64,000 bases of DNA, taken from positions 156,229,828 to 156,293,827 of the forward strand of contig OW121740.1 of NCBI GenBank assembly GCA_933228675.1. The letters run 5' to 3'. A program made the position numbers and the translations under genes. Shown here piece after piece: positions 22,514 to 33,290 of this stretch; position 1 is the first letter of the stretch, and each line of letters opens with the position of its first letter. Source of the DNA: Stomorhina lunata (Eukaryota > Arthropoda > Insecta > Diptera > Rhiniidae). Under the pieces are notes generated by a model. It worked only from the letters and a program-made list of their open reading frames with translations. It was not told where the DNA came from and ran no database searches.

Positions 22514-22729
22514 AAAATGAAAAACAGAGGAAAAGAATACAATAAAATTACTTTGAATTAACCAAAAGTTAAAGGGTATTTTACAAGCAAGATCATGATC
22601 ATCATGATGATCATCAAACAAAGTCAATGCACTTTTAATATGAATATTAAGGTGGCGCTTACTTCCAATAACGGCTAATTCAAGTAGTAAATACATCTGC
22701 AAAAAAATATTTGAAGCATTTACATTAAG
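22514..22729. other. Short spacer with GATCATCATGATGATC palindromic run
   Basis: Around 22590-22615 there is an ATCATGATCATCATGATGAT low-complexity palindrome. Nothing else recognised. Confidence 0.4.
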
Positions 22730-23040
22730 AAACCCAGCAAAACTTTGGTAATGGCAAGTACTCTGATAACTGGTTACCTTGTAACAACTACAACATACCA
22801 TCCGAATAAATAATAAGTTATTACAGAAGTACTTATTTGTAATTAAGATGGTAATTTAAAGTGAATGGCCCCGGTTCAAATCCCACCAAGGGCAACAATT
22901 TTTTTAGTTTTTTTTTTTATTAAAAGAGTCTTTTTAAATGATTTTTGAATTTTAAGAACTTAAATATTATCTTCTGTAAAAAAAATTTGTAAAACTAACT
23001 CACGTTAATGACAAAATACCATCATGAGTCAATTTTGATT

Positions 23041-23230
23041 ATGTAGGGGATGTTGAATACCAAACACGATTCTAATTGGTCTTCACTTGGTAAGCCCAAC
23101 TTATCTGGGTCATCCTTCATCTCAACTGTGGACACACACCTCCTCATGGTATGTTCCGAGAGTTGTCCCATAAGATCGATAAAAATGGGTTAGGATTACG
23201 GGCTAGTAACCATCTCTTGAAAAAAATACA
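23041..23230 (+). repeat. Dispersed repeat family C, copy 2
   Basis: GTAGGGGATGTTGAATACCA ... GGGCTAGTAACCATCTCTTG. It is the same family as 6088-6330 and is embedded in the inverted repeat, so it predates or travels with it. Confidence 0.7.
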
Positions 23231-23670
23231 ATGAAGAGGATAAAATTAGAATTGAAATGTCCCACTACCTAATGTTAGAGGAGGCTGTCCGAAACTTCGA
23301 TAGAAAGACCAAGTAGAGGAACATTTTTCAAAGCTTGGCCTATAAAATTGGAGAATATTCGCACAAGATCGAAATCCATGGAATTCTAAAATATGCTCGG
23401 ACTTTGACCTTAACAGGTTGTAATACTTAAGTAAGTAAGAGTCAATCTTATGTAAAAACTTGTACAAAAAAAGAAGATTTAAATTGTTTAAGTTTTAAAA
23501 TAATTTAAAAAAAGTTTTAAAATAATTACAAAAAATCGTATAAAAATATTTTTCCAAAAATTACAACAAAGCAAAAAAAAAGCAGAGAAAAACAAAGTTA
23601 TTTTCACATGATTTTGGATCTAAAAATAAAAATTGTATATATTAATTATAAGCTGCTAAGTTTTCAACAT

Positions 23671-23738
23671 ATGAAGTAGCTCAGTGGAAGAGTCTCTGCC
23701 TAGCAGTCGGATCGTCTGGGTTCGAGCCCCCATGGGAT
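23671..23738 (+). repeat. tRNA-Ala(AGC)-derived sequence
   Basis: GAAGTAGCTCAGTGGAAGAG gives a near-canonical A box and D arm. The anticodon region TGCCTAGCAGTCGG places AGC in the loop, and the T arm TGGGTTCGAGCCCCCA has a consensus-like B box. The 5' acceptor strand (CATATGA) does not pair with the 3' strand (TGGGATC), so a working tRNA is unlikely. The same sequence occurs inverted at 61911-61978. Confidence 0.6.
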
Positions 23739-23988
23739 CATAAAAAAAATTTTGTATTTCGTTTAAAAATATATGTTTTTAATAAAACAACATCAAAAAA
23801 GTTGTTGCTGTTGTTGTTGTTGCTTTCAAATTGCTTACCCAAGTCATTACTTTTCTGCAATTGGTAAGTACTTGCCTCCAATGACAGCCCCATGTTAATG
23901 TAATGACTTAAACAGCGAATGAGTAAGTAGTTCGTGTTCAATAGTTTTAATTGTTTAACTCATGATTTGGTAATGAAAAGTTTTACTG

Positions 23989-24215
23989 GGAATATATGAA
24001 ATTTGGTATGAGACATGTGAAACGTATATAAATTTATGATCAATTTTAAAGAAATTTAGGAAATCTAAAAATTTCTTTAAGGAATTTTTAGATTTTTGTT
24101 TTAGGAATTTTTAGATTTTTCCAGCTATTTTTCATCAGAATCTAATTTTTTCTTACAAAAAGCTTTTGTTATCTCTAAGAACATTTTCTTCTTATTACTC
24201 GTACCCCCTGCAGTA
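23989..24215. other. Spacer before the mariner-like element
   Basis: Contains a short tandem of GGAATTTTTAGATTTTT near 24078-24120. No gene. Confidence 0.4.
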
Positions 24216-25064
24216 TCGGGTGTTTTTTATTGAGGTATAGAACTTTAAGTTGGCATCACTTTTTTAACTGGCGGCCATTTTGTCAGCTGTCAAGTGATTA
24301 ATATTTAGTTTGGTTTGCCATTTCATCATGAACAGGTTGACAAAAGAACAACGCTTGCAAATCGTGCAAATTTATTTCGAAAATAATGGTCGACATAATC
24401 GTCCATCAGAGCAATTAATTCGGTTAACCATGGATCGTTTTCGCACTACGTTTACTCTATGTGATAATACGCATCCGCAGCGACGTCGAACAGTGCGCAC
24501 CGAAGAAACAATTGCCGCTGTAGAGCAAAGTGTTGAAGAGGACCCGAATGAATCGATTCGCCACCGTGCACAGCAATTGGAGCTTTGTCCATCAACTTTA
24601 TGGAAGATTTTCCGCAAAGATCTTGGCTTGCAACCTTACAAGATCCAGCTTGTGCAAGAATTAAAGCCGCGAGACCATGCAATGCGTCGATGCTGATTTT
24701 CATCGCAAATTAGTCAACTGGCCACCAAGATCGTGCGATTTGACACCACTGGATTATTTTCTTTGGGGATATTTGAAGTCGCTCGTCTACGCCAACAAAC
24801 CAGAAACGTTAGGGGACTTGGAAGCCAACATTCGTGGCGTTATTGCCAACATACGGCCCCATATGCTCGAAAAAGTTGTTGAAAATTAGACCTGTAGAAT
24901 TGGCTTTATTCGAGCCAGCCGCGGCGGCCACATGCCCGAAATCATATTTAAACATTAATGGCATAAAATTATCCTTCCAATAAAGCCAAATTGATGGACA
25001 TTAAAACGATTTTCTTGTGTTTTATTTCAATTCGAAGTTCTATACCTCTAAAAAAAACACCCAT
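24216..25064 (+). mobile_element. Internally deleted Tc1/mariner element
   Basis: Terminal inverted repeats GGGTGTTTTTTATTGAGGTA (left) and the complement of TACCTCTAAAAAAAACACCC (right) extend to TATAGAACTT, about 28 bp. Both ends are flanked by TA (24214-24215 and 25065-25066), the Tc1/mariner target duplication. At 849 bp it is much shorter than an intact element (usually ~1.3 kb) and encodes only the two ends of the transposase. Inference: non-autonomous deletion derivative. Confidence 0.88.
24328..24889 (+). pseudogene. Mariner-type transposase, middle deleted and frameshifted
   Basis: The N-terminal part (from MNRLTKEQRLQIVQIYFENN, ATG at 24328) carries the helix-turn-helix region: NRPSEQLI, VRTEE.IAAVE, ESIRHRAQQLELCPSTLWKI and YKIQLVQELKPRDHAMRR. 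It stops just after MRR. The C-terminal part, in another frame from 24677, reads LVNWPPRSCDLTPLDYFLWG and ends with a MLEKVVEN-like tail. That includes the third catalytic Asp region (PLD, codon 24752-24754). Missing are the DNA-binding linker after FENNG (about 20 residues) and roughly 150 central residues with the first two catalytic Asp. The wording resembles the rosa/D,D41D-type mariner subgroup; the subgroup is uncertain. Confidence 0.85.
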
Positions 25065-25066
25065 TA

Positions 25067-26450
25067 TTTTCCCAAAATTCTTTAAAATTTTTCCTTACTT
25101 TTATATAATAAATAATGAATGACGTTGTATTATTTAAAAGTTCATTTAACTTTGAATTTCGGTAAACACCAGAAAGTACCGAAATTAGTTAAAAGCATTA
25201 ATTAACATAACTTGTTCATTTACCTAAAACTTAGGTCTTTACTATCACATCAGCCACTCAATGATCACCATTAAACTTCTTGGGCCACAGACCGACGACC
25301 ATTTAATTTAAATGATAACTCATAAATTTTCTTTTGTCAAAAGTAGACAGTAGACACTTGACAAACAAATTTTAATTATTTTACAGTTACAGGTCAGTCA
25401 AAAATTGTTTACAAAAATAATTAAGAATTTTTTGAAAAACAAACATTTTTGACCTTTGAATTTAGCAAACGTATTACGTAAATTCTGCCAGTAAACGTTT
25501 CGGTCTGATGAAGATAACTTAAGTAGATCTCGAAATATTAATTTAATAATTAAAAAAAAAAAGAAAATAATAAATTTGTATCATTTGGCTCAAGGGAGTT
25601 TGTATGTATGTAATGAAGACCACAGGAAATTTTTTAAAAAAATTTTATTTTTAGGGCGTGTGTTTTTAATGCAATAATTGTACTTCTTTCCAAAATCTTT
25701 CATATATGCTTAATATATCAATGAAAAGGAAAATATGTCTAGTTTTATATACTGTAAATTTTATACTAATATTTAAAAAATTCTTAAACATTTCTGGGCA
25801 AAATGTACAAGAAAACGAAAAAGTGCATTGTTTACAAAATTTTTTTTGAAACTTAACTTTTGATTTTTGAAAAACTGTATAGGTTAAAAAAATAATTTTT
25901 TGCAGTAATAAAGTTTATTTAATTTTTAATGTAAAAAAATTTAAATATTTAAACAAAATTAAAACCAATTGACCTTTTTTTGCTATTAAAATTATGTTGT
26001 ATAGAAATTTGTCATTTTTTATAAAATTCGTTTTTCTGGATTCGTTTGCAAATTCGCGCTACTTTTTATTTTTTAAATCTAAAAAAAATATATGAAGCTA
26101 TATAACTGCATTCCAGAAAGTAGAAATATCGGCTTGACTTTTTTGTAATATGCTCGAAAACACAAAAATTCTTACCAATATTAGACAAATTTCGGCCTAT
26201 GCTGTACGTAACGTGATTGTCGTACTAAATTAAAATTTGGATAATTATCATCCTAGAACCTATTTATCTACATATATATAATAAAATATTAATTTTAAAT
26301 AAAAAAACTTCTTTGCAAAAGTGAAAAATTAAAAGCATCTTTTTGAGAAAAAAATCCAATTTTTTCGATCAGCGAAAGATATTTGAATTTTTCAATATTT
26401 AACGATTCAAGATATTTGAAAACCAAATTTAACAAAAAAAAAATTAAATA
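25067..26450. other. Intergenic, very A+T-rich, no gene seen
   Basis: No coding frame above background. At 25505-25540 there is CTGATGA...ATCTCGAAA, reminiscent of hammerhead core spacing but without a good stem II. From 26390 the sequence grades into satellite. Confidence 0.45.
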
Positions 26451-29400
26451 AAAAAATTTTCGGTCAAAACTTTTTATAAAGAAAACTTTTGATCAACATT
26501 TTTTTTGTAAAAATTTTCAGTAAAAATTTCTTATATCAATAATTTTCGGTCAAAATTTTTTATATAGAAAATTTTCAGTTAAAATTTTTATATAGAAAAT
26601 TGTCAGTCAAAGTTTTTATATAAAGAATTTTCATTCAAAATTTTTTCTTTAGAAAATTTTCGATCAAATTTTTTCGGTCAAAATTTTTTATATAGAAAAT
26701 TGTCAAAGGTTTTTTATAAAAAATTTTCAGACAAAATTTTTTGGTAAAAAATTTTTTCATTAAATTTTTTTTTTTATAGAAAATTTTAGGTTAAAATTTT
26801 TTATATAGAAAATTGTCAGTCAAAGTTTTTATATAAAAAATTTTCAGTCACATTTTTTTTGTAGGAAATTTTAGATACAAGTTTTTATATAGAAAATTTT
26901 CGGTCAAATTTTTTATAGAAAATTTTTTATATCGAAAATTTTCAGTTAAAATATTTGATATAGAAAATTGTCAGTTTTTATATAAAAAATTTTCAGTCAA
27001 AATTGTTTTTGTAGAAAATTTTCAATCAAATTTTTTATACAGAAAATTTTCAGCTAAAATTTTTATTTAGAAAATTAACAGTCAAAGCTTTTATTAATTA
27101 ATTTGACTGAAAATCTTTTTTTTCAGTCAAATTTTTTTCTGTAGAAAATTTTGGATTAAATTTTTTATATAGAAAATTTTCGGTAAAATATTTTTATAAA
27201 AAATTTTCAGTTAAAATATTTGTATAGAAAATTTTCAGTCAAAGTTTTTATATAGAAAATTTTCAGTCAAAATTGTTTTTGTAGAAAATTTTCTATTAAA
27301 TATTTAAATATAGAAAATTTTATGTCAAATGTTTCTATAGAAAATTTTTCGTAAATTTTTTTTTTATAAAAAATTTTCGGTCTAATTTAAAAAAAAAAAT
27401 TAATTCTTAAAATAAAAGAAAATTTTTGTTTTAAATTTTATATATACAAAATTTTCTGTAAAAATTTTATATACATAATTTTTAGTCAAAATTTTTATAT
27501 AAAAAATTTAAAGTCAAAATTTTTTATATAAAAAATTTTCAGTAATAATTTTTTATATTTAAAATAATTTTTTTGTATAGAAAATTTCCGATAATATTCT
27601 TTATATAGAAAATTTTTGGTCAAATTTTTTTATATAAAAAATTTTCAGTCAAATTTTTTTTTAAAAGAAAATTTTCGTTCTAAATTTTTTATAAACAAAA
27701 GTTTCTGTAAAAATTTTTATATACAAAATTTGTAGTCAAAATTTTTACATAAACAAATTTTAAGTCAAAATTTTGTATATAAAAAATTTTCAGTCATACT
27801 TTTTTACATTGAAAATACGTGGTAAAATTTTTTATATTGAAAATTTTCAGTAAAATTTTTAATATTGAAAATTATCGGTCAAAATTTTTATATAGAAAAT
27901 TGTCAGCCAAAGTTTTTATATAACAAATTTTCAGTCAAAATTTTTTTTGTAGAAAATTTTCGATCAAATTTTTTGTATAGAAAATTTTCGGTCAAATTTT
28001 TTGTATAGAAAATTTTCGGTCAAATTTTTTGTATAGAAAATTTTTGATATGGAAAATTTTTAGTTAAAATATTTTATATAGAAAATTGTTGGTCAAAATT
28101 TTTAGTCAAAATTTTTTTGTAGAAAATTTTCTATCAAATTTTGTATAGAAAATTTTTGGTTATTTTTTTTTTATAGAAAATTCTATACATAGAAAATTTT
28201 TAGTTAAAATATTTTATATAGAAAATTCTCAGCCAAAGTTTTTATATAGAAAAATTTCAGTCAAAATAGAAAAATTTCAGTCAAAATTAGGAAAATTTTC
28301 TATCAAATTTTCGGTCAAAACTTTTTATAAAGATAACTTTCAGTTAAATTTTTTATATAGAAAATTGTCAGTCAAAGTTTTCATGTAAAAAAGTTTTTAT
28401 ATAAAAAAATTTTCAGTGAAATTTTTTTTTTTATAGAAAATTTTAGATCAAATTTTTTTTATAGATAATTTTCGGCCAAATTTTTTATAGAAATTTTTTT
28501 ATACAGAAAATTTTCAGTTAAAATATTTTATATAGAAAATTGTCAGTCAAAGATTTTATATAGAAAATTTTCAGTCAAAATTGTTTTTGTAGAAAATTTT
28601 CTATTAAATTATTTATATAGAAAATTTTCGGTCAAATTTTATTTTTTTAAGAAAACTTTTGTTCTAAATTTTTAATATACAAAATTTTCTGTAAAAATTT
28701 TTGCATACAAAATTTGTAGTCAAAATTTTTACATAAAAAAATTTTAATTCAAAATTTTTTATGTAAAAAATGTTTATTAAAAATTGATTCGAACGGATTC
28801 GAACCCACAACCTCTTAACAAAAATTGTTTTTGTGAAAATTTTCTATGAAATTTTTTTATAAAAAATTTTCTGTCAAATTTTTTTTAAAGAAAATTTTCG
28901 TTCTAAATTGTTTATATACAAAATTTTCTGTAAAAATTTTTAAAAATTTTAGTCAAAATTTTTACATAAAAAAATTTTAAGTCAAAATTTTTTCTATAAA
29001 AAAATATTAAGTCAAAATTTTTTATATAAAAAATTTTAAGTCAAAATTTTTTAGATAAAAAATTTTCAGTCATAATTTTTTACATTGAAAATATGTGGTA
29101 AAATTTTTATACTAAAAATTGTCGGTGAAAATTTTTAATATAGAAAATTTTTGCTTAGATTTAAAAAAAAAATGTTCAAATTTTTGGTATAGAAAAGTTC
29201 CGATAAAATTATTTGTATAGCGAATTTTCTTTCAAATTTTTTATATAGAAAATTTTTGGTCAAATTTAAAAAAAAAAAATTTCGGCAACTTTTTTTTTAA
29301 AGAAAGTTTTCGTTCTAAGTTTTGTATTTACAAAATTTTCTGTAAAAAATTTTATATACAAAATTTTTAGTAAAAATTTTTTATATTGAAAATATTTGAT

Positions 29401-29740
29401 CAAATTTTTTATATTGAAAATTTTGGGTAAAATTTTTTATATTGAAAATTTTGGGTAAAATTTTTTATATTGAAAATTTTGGGTAAAATTTTTTATATTG
29501 AAAATTTTGGGTAAAATTTTTTATATTGAAAATTTTGGCTAACATTTTTTATGTTAAAAATTTTCGATAAAATTTTTTATATTGAAAATCTTCGGTAAAA
29601 TTTTTTATATTGAAAATTTTCGGTCAAACTCTTATATAGAAAATTGTGGGTCAAAATTTTTATATAGAAAATTTTTGCTCACATTTTTTATAAAAAAAAT
29701 TTTGGTCAAATTTTTTGTATAGAAAATTTCCGATTTTTGT
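26451..29740 (-). repeat. ~30-bp satellite block, GGTCAAA linker type, reverse orientation
   Basis: Tandem units of TATATAGAAAATTTTCGGTC plus AAATTTTT (variants CAGTCAAA, CAGTTAAA). Relative to blocks at 33-42 kb the linker reads on the opposite strand. Longer modules recur, e.g. TTTTCTGTAAAAATTTTTAT ... TTTGTAGTCAAAATTTTTAC near 27450, 27700, 28690 and 28930. A short perfect run of TTTTTATATTGAAAATTTTG occurs at 29400-29530. Confidence 0.9.
28783..28815 (-). repeat. tRNA T-arm/B-box-like fragment inside satellite
   Basis: On the minus strand GGTTGTGGGTTCGAATCCGT contains a perfect Pol III B-box consensus (GGTTCGAATCC, about 28795-28805) in otherwise pure satellite. No A box is seen nearby. 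Confidence 0.4.
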
Positions 29741-30245
29741 GCAATTGTGCCAAAAAAAAAAGCAAAGCGTTTGTGGCAACAGACACTATTAATGCAGAAA
29801 TTTTTATAACGAAGTGCCTAAAAACGGCTTTTACCTTTTTTTGAGACAGCACCGAGTGCCAATATTTTTTTGGCTTGCCACTATGGAAAAAAGACACTTG
29901 AGTGGTATTAAAAAAATTAGGTCATTTTTATACCACGAGAGGCTAATCTACCTACTTCGACCTGTGAAAAAGTACTGGGTTCTTGTAAAAAAGGCATTGA
30001 AGAACACAGGAAAGTTAAACCAGAATATGTCCGATTTTGAGCGTAGGTGGACCTCCTCCTCCAGAAAAGTGACAGAAAAACTGTAAAATCTTTAATGGAA
30101 GGACTACCGAAAAAGTCGATAATTATAGAAATATTGAATAGCAAATCAACATTTTAATGTTAAATAAATTTATACAATATGTCAATAAATTAGCGTATTT
30201 TGAATAGTTTTTAAATTGCAACTACAAATGTCATTCAAAAAACTC
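29741..30245 (+). pseudogene. DD37E Tc1/mariner transposase fragment, copy 1
   Basis: Broken C-terminal part of the same transposase as at 30532-31513. Recognisable pieces include MEKRHLSGIKKIRSFLYHER, then LRPVKKYWVLVKKALKNTGK and FERRW. The catalytic Glu position appears as Lys (PVKKYW instead of PVERYW). The downstream 3' sequence (AACATTTTAATGTTAAATAA, GCGTATTTTG) matches that after copy 2. The left end is abrupt against satellite at about 29740. Not functional. Confidence 0.75.
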
Positions 30246-30531
30246 TTTACTATAAGTTCGGCTTGAAATCGTAAAGGCATTGTTTATTCAAAACTCTCTT
30301 CAAAATATGAATATACATATCAGCAAAATATAATTTAGTCACTAAAATATAATATCGATACCAAAATATGCTTATAAAGAGTGTTCTAAAAAAAATATGC
30401 ATTTACTATTTTAGACAAAATTTATCCATAGTGCAAGAAATAATTTATTTTTTGATCAAGTTAGTTTCTATAGATATGTCAGATACTATTATTTTAGAAA
30501 TTATTAATTTTCAATAGTTATTTCAATCAAA
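30246..30531. other. Spacer between the two transposase copies
   Basis: A+T-rich; may include the 5' untranslated part and terminal repeat of copy 2, but I could not match an inverted partner. Confidence 0.4.
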
Positions 30532-31640
30532 ATGGACTGCGAAAAAAAAGTTCGTGAAAATATAATTAAAACTTTTCAAAAACATCCGTCATGGACTTTT
30601 AAAAAAATAGCTAAAAATTTGAAAGTTGACCCTCGAATGGTTTCTAAAGAAAATCTGGATAAAAAAAAAATCTGGGAGGATAAAAGGTCCTACAGATATT
30701 GGTAAGGCAAAAGAAGTCGAGCGACTCTTTCGAAGAGCGCCTAACACTTCTTTAAGAAAAGCAGCTCGTACGGTGAAATGTTCTACGAATTTTGCACATA
30801 GAGTCAAAGATATGCTGGACTGAAGACATACAAAGTCCAAAAGGTTCCAGATCGCAATGCTATAAAGAACTTAGAAGCAAAAAAACGAGCGAAAAAATTG
30901 AAGTCTGATTTTATAAAAAAATACACCTGTTGTGTGATGGATGATGAAACATACGTACTGGCAGACTTTTCTCAACTTCCTGGTCAAGATTTTTATGTTG
31001 CTGATAAACGGGGCAATGTTCGGCAAGAGTTTCGCACAAAAAACAAACAAAATTCCCTAAGAAGTTTCTCGTGTGGCAAGCTATTTGCAGTTGTGGCAAA
31101 AGAAGTAAAGTATTTGTGGCATCTGGCACAATAAACACACAAATTTATATAAAGGAGAACTTACAAAAACGGTTGTTACCCTTTTTAAGAGAGCACAGAG
31201 TGACTACATTTTTTGGCCCGACTTGGCATCATGCCATTATGGAAAAAAGGCACTTGAGTGGTACTCAAAGAATAATGTCATTTTTGTACCACGAAAGGCA
31301 AATCCACCTAATTGTCCAGAACTTCGGCCTGTGGAAAGGTATTGGGCTCTGGTAAAAAAGGAATTGAAGAACACAGGAAAGATTTCCAAGAACATGTCCG
31401 ATTTTAAGCGCAGGTGGAACACATGCTCCAAAAAGGTATCAGAAGCAACTGTAAAATCTTTAATGGGAGGGTTTTCGAAAAAAGTCGATAATTTTTCAAA
31501 ACCCGAGTACTAAGTAAACATTTTAATGCTAAATGATTTTGTATAATATGTCATTATATTTGCGTATTTTGTAGATTTTTTATATTAAAAGGTTTGATTT
31601 TTATTTAAGAAAATCCAACTACAAATTTTATTAAAAATTA
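30532..31640 (+). pseudogene. DD37E-type Tc1/mariner transposase, several frameshifts
   Basis: The coding remnant runs from ATG 30532 to TAA near 31513, broken by about four frame changes (near 30660, 30825, 31055 and 31205). Seen in order: N-terminal helix-turn-helix region (HPSWTFKKIAKNLKVDPRMV); second DNA-binding half (APNTSLRKAARTVKCSTNFA); first catalytic Asp in CCVMDDETYV (30940-30945); FLVWQAICSCGKRSK; second Asp in FWPDLASCHYGKKALEWYSK (31220-31222); and NCPELRPVERYWALVKKEL with the catalytic Glu at 31334-31336. The second Asp and the Glu are 37 residues apart, the DD37E signature described for the ITmD37E family of insects. All three catalytic residues persist, so inactivation is by frameshift and may be recent. 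The 3' untranslated part extends to about 31640. Confidence 0.82.
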
Positions 31641-33290
31641 TTTTGACACATAAATTTCTTTAAGTGCAAAACTGCAGATCATGTGTAATTCAAAGTAGAA
31701 ACGAGAATATATTTAAACAATTCTGATTAAGTTATTTATTTTAACACAGTAGCCTTTAGAACTAAACAGACGAATTCCAAAGCCGCAAAAAGCGACACAA
31801 AGAAAAAAAAAAAGAGTTAAAAAGCGTAACATTTAATCTAGACATCTTAACCAAGTCAGTAGAGAAAAACGTAACAAGTGACTGGTTGCAAGACAAAAAA
31901 CTATAAAGAAAAAAGCAAAAACCAAAGAAAAGAAAATATGAATAAAATTTGCATTATTGCCTTTAAATACAAATTCTTACCGCTTCATGATACCTCTTTA
32001 AATGACAGTATCAAAAAGGCCATTTTTTTGTTCTTCTCTGAAAAAGTAACATCACACAAAATAATATAAATGTCACAACAAACCAATTGGATACAACATT
32101 CCTCCGTCAGATATTACAAAAGTTGTGAGTCAAATAGGGATATTTTGCTGTTGCCTTTTTGTAACATTACAAGTCAGTCGGTTTGTCTTATTTGCTTTAG
32201 GAACTTTACAAATCATGTCGAAAAGATTCTTTCAATTCTTTTCGTTTTGTTTCTACTTTTTTCTTTTTGTCTGTTTTATGGCATTTTAATAATAAAATCC
32301 AACAAAATTTATCATTCATATTAGTCATAGATGGTCGGTCGGTCGATTGCCTGACCAATGGAGCAGTGGAGACCTGCTTATATTAAGCCATTGGAGCTGA
32401 CTGTTAAGTTAAACTCAAACTCCGGATGGGTATTGGGTTGGATTAAATTGAAATAATGTAGAATGCTAAATCATAAGGAATTTCTTATTTTTATTCTTGT
32501 TGTTGTTGTTGTTATTGTTCCTTTTCCCATATGAATTTATTCGAAATGCAAAAATGAAAATATGAAACGGCTTAAACTGACAGCTTGTCTGTCTACACAT
32601 GCGTCCAGTGCAGTGGCGCAAAGGCCGAAAGGAATAAGTAAAGTAAAGAAAAACGCAAATTCGTTTGTAAGTCAGAGTATAGGGATTTAAAGAGGGGACT
32701 CGAAAAAAAATGTTAGCTACATCAGGAAGATGTTACCTTACTACTAAAAGTACATCAAAAGGATCAATTATTAGACCCAAGTGTAGCATCCCTATTCCAC
32801 CTTAAGAACATTTTGAAATTAAGGACAAATCTGGTGTTCGATAATGCTAAGAATGATTAGATTAATGGCCTTTGCTCCAACATCTTCTTTTGTGACATTA
32901 TCTTCCTGTCCAGCCTTTAGTTAAGTATATAAATACTCGTACGTAAGTTCATAAGAATATTTGGTTGCTTTATTTCTTTTAGTCCTGATCTGACATGACA
33001 TTTATCTTTATTATTACCACAGGCGTTGTTGTGTTGCATATTTTTCTCAGCTTTTGCTTATTTTTTTCTTATTATATCCTCATATTCCAATGCAACTTCT
33101 GCCTTTGGAAATGTTAAAGGATGTGCCAAAAAAGGTGGGGCAAAAAAATATATATATATTTTTTAATGTAATCAATATGAATTTATTAGGTATTTTTGGA
33201 AAGTTGAAATAAATAATATTAATTTTAATAAATAACAAAAAACTTTAAATTAGCAATTTCTTTGAACGCACTAAAATTAAAAAAAAATTT
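31641..33290. other. Intergenic, no gene seen
   Basis: The least repetitive stretch of the window. Small frames at 31878-32069 and 32070-32324 show no recognisable domain; the second ends in a hydrophobic run that looks compositional. Microsatellites: (TTG)n near 32500-32515 and (AT)n near 33150-33164. A single-copy host exon cannot be excluded, but no splice or codon evidence supports one. Confidence 0.4.

Larger units (their letters stand above)
22730..23988 (+). repeat. 1.25-kb inverted repeat, left copy (tRNA-bearing element)
   Basis: Nearly identical to 61674-62916 in opposite orientation. Order: AACCCAGCAAAACTTTGGTA; a tRNA 3'-half-like CCGGTTCAAATCCCACCAAG near 22870; a family-C segment at 23041-23230; a segment with a 73-codon minus frame; a tRNA-Ala-like sequence at 23671-23738; and a (TTG)n tract. 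The two minus frames here (23246-23467, 23738-23941) recur in the other copy, but the copies are too similar for that to show selection. Confidence 0.9.

Noticed and set aside
25505..25540. CTGATGA ... ATCTCGAAA resembling a hammerhead core
   Set aside because: The stem II closing pair would be A-C, the stem does not form in register with GAAA, and no cleavage-site strand closes stem I.
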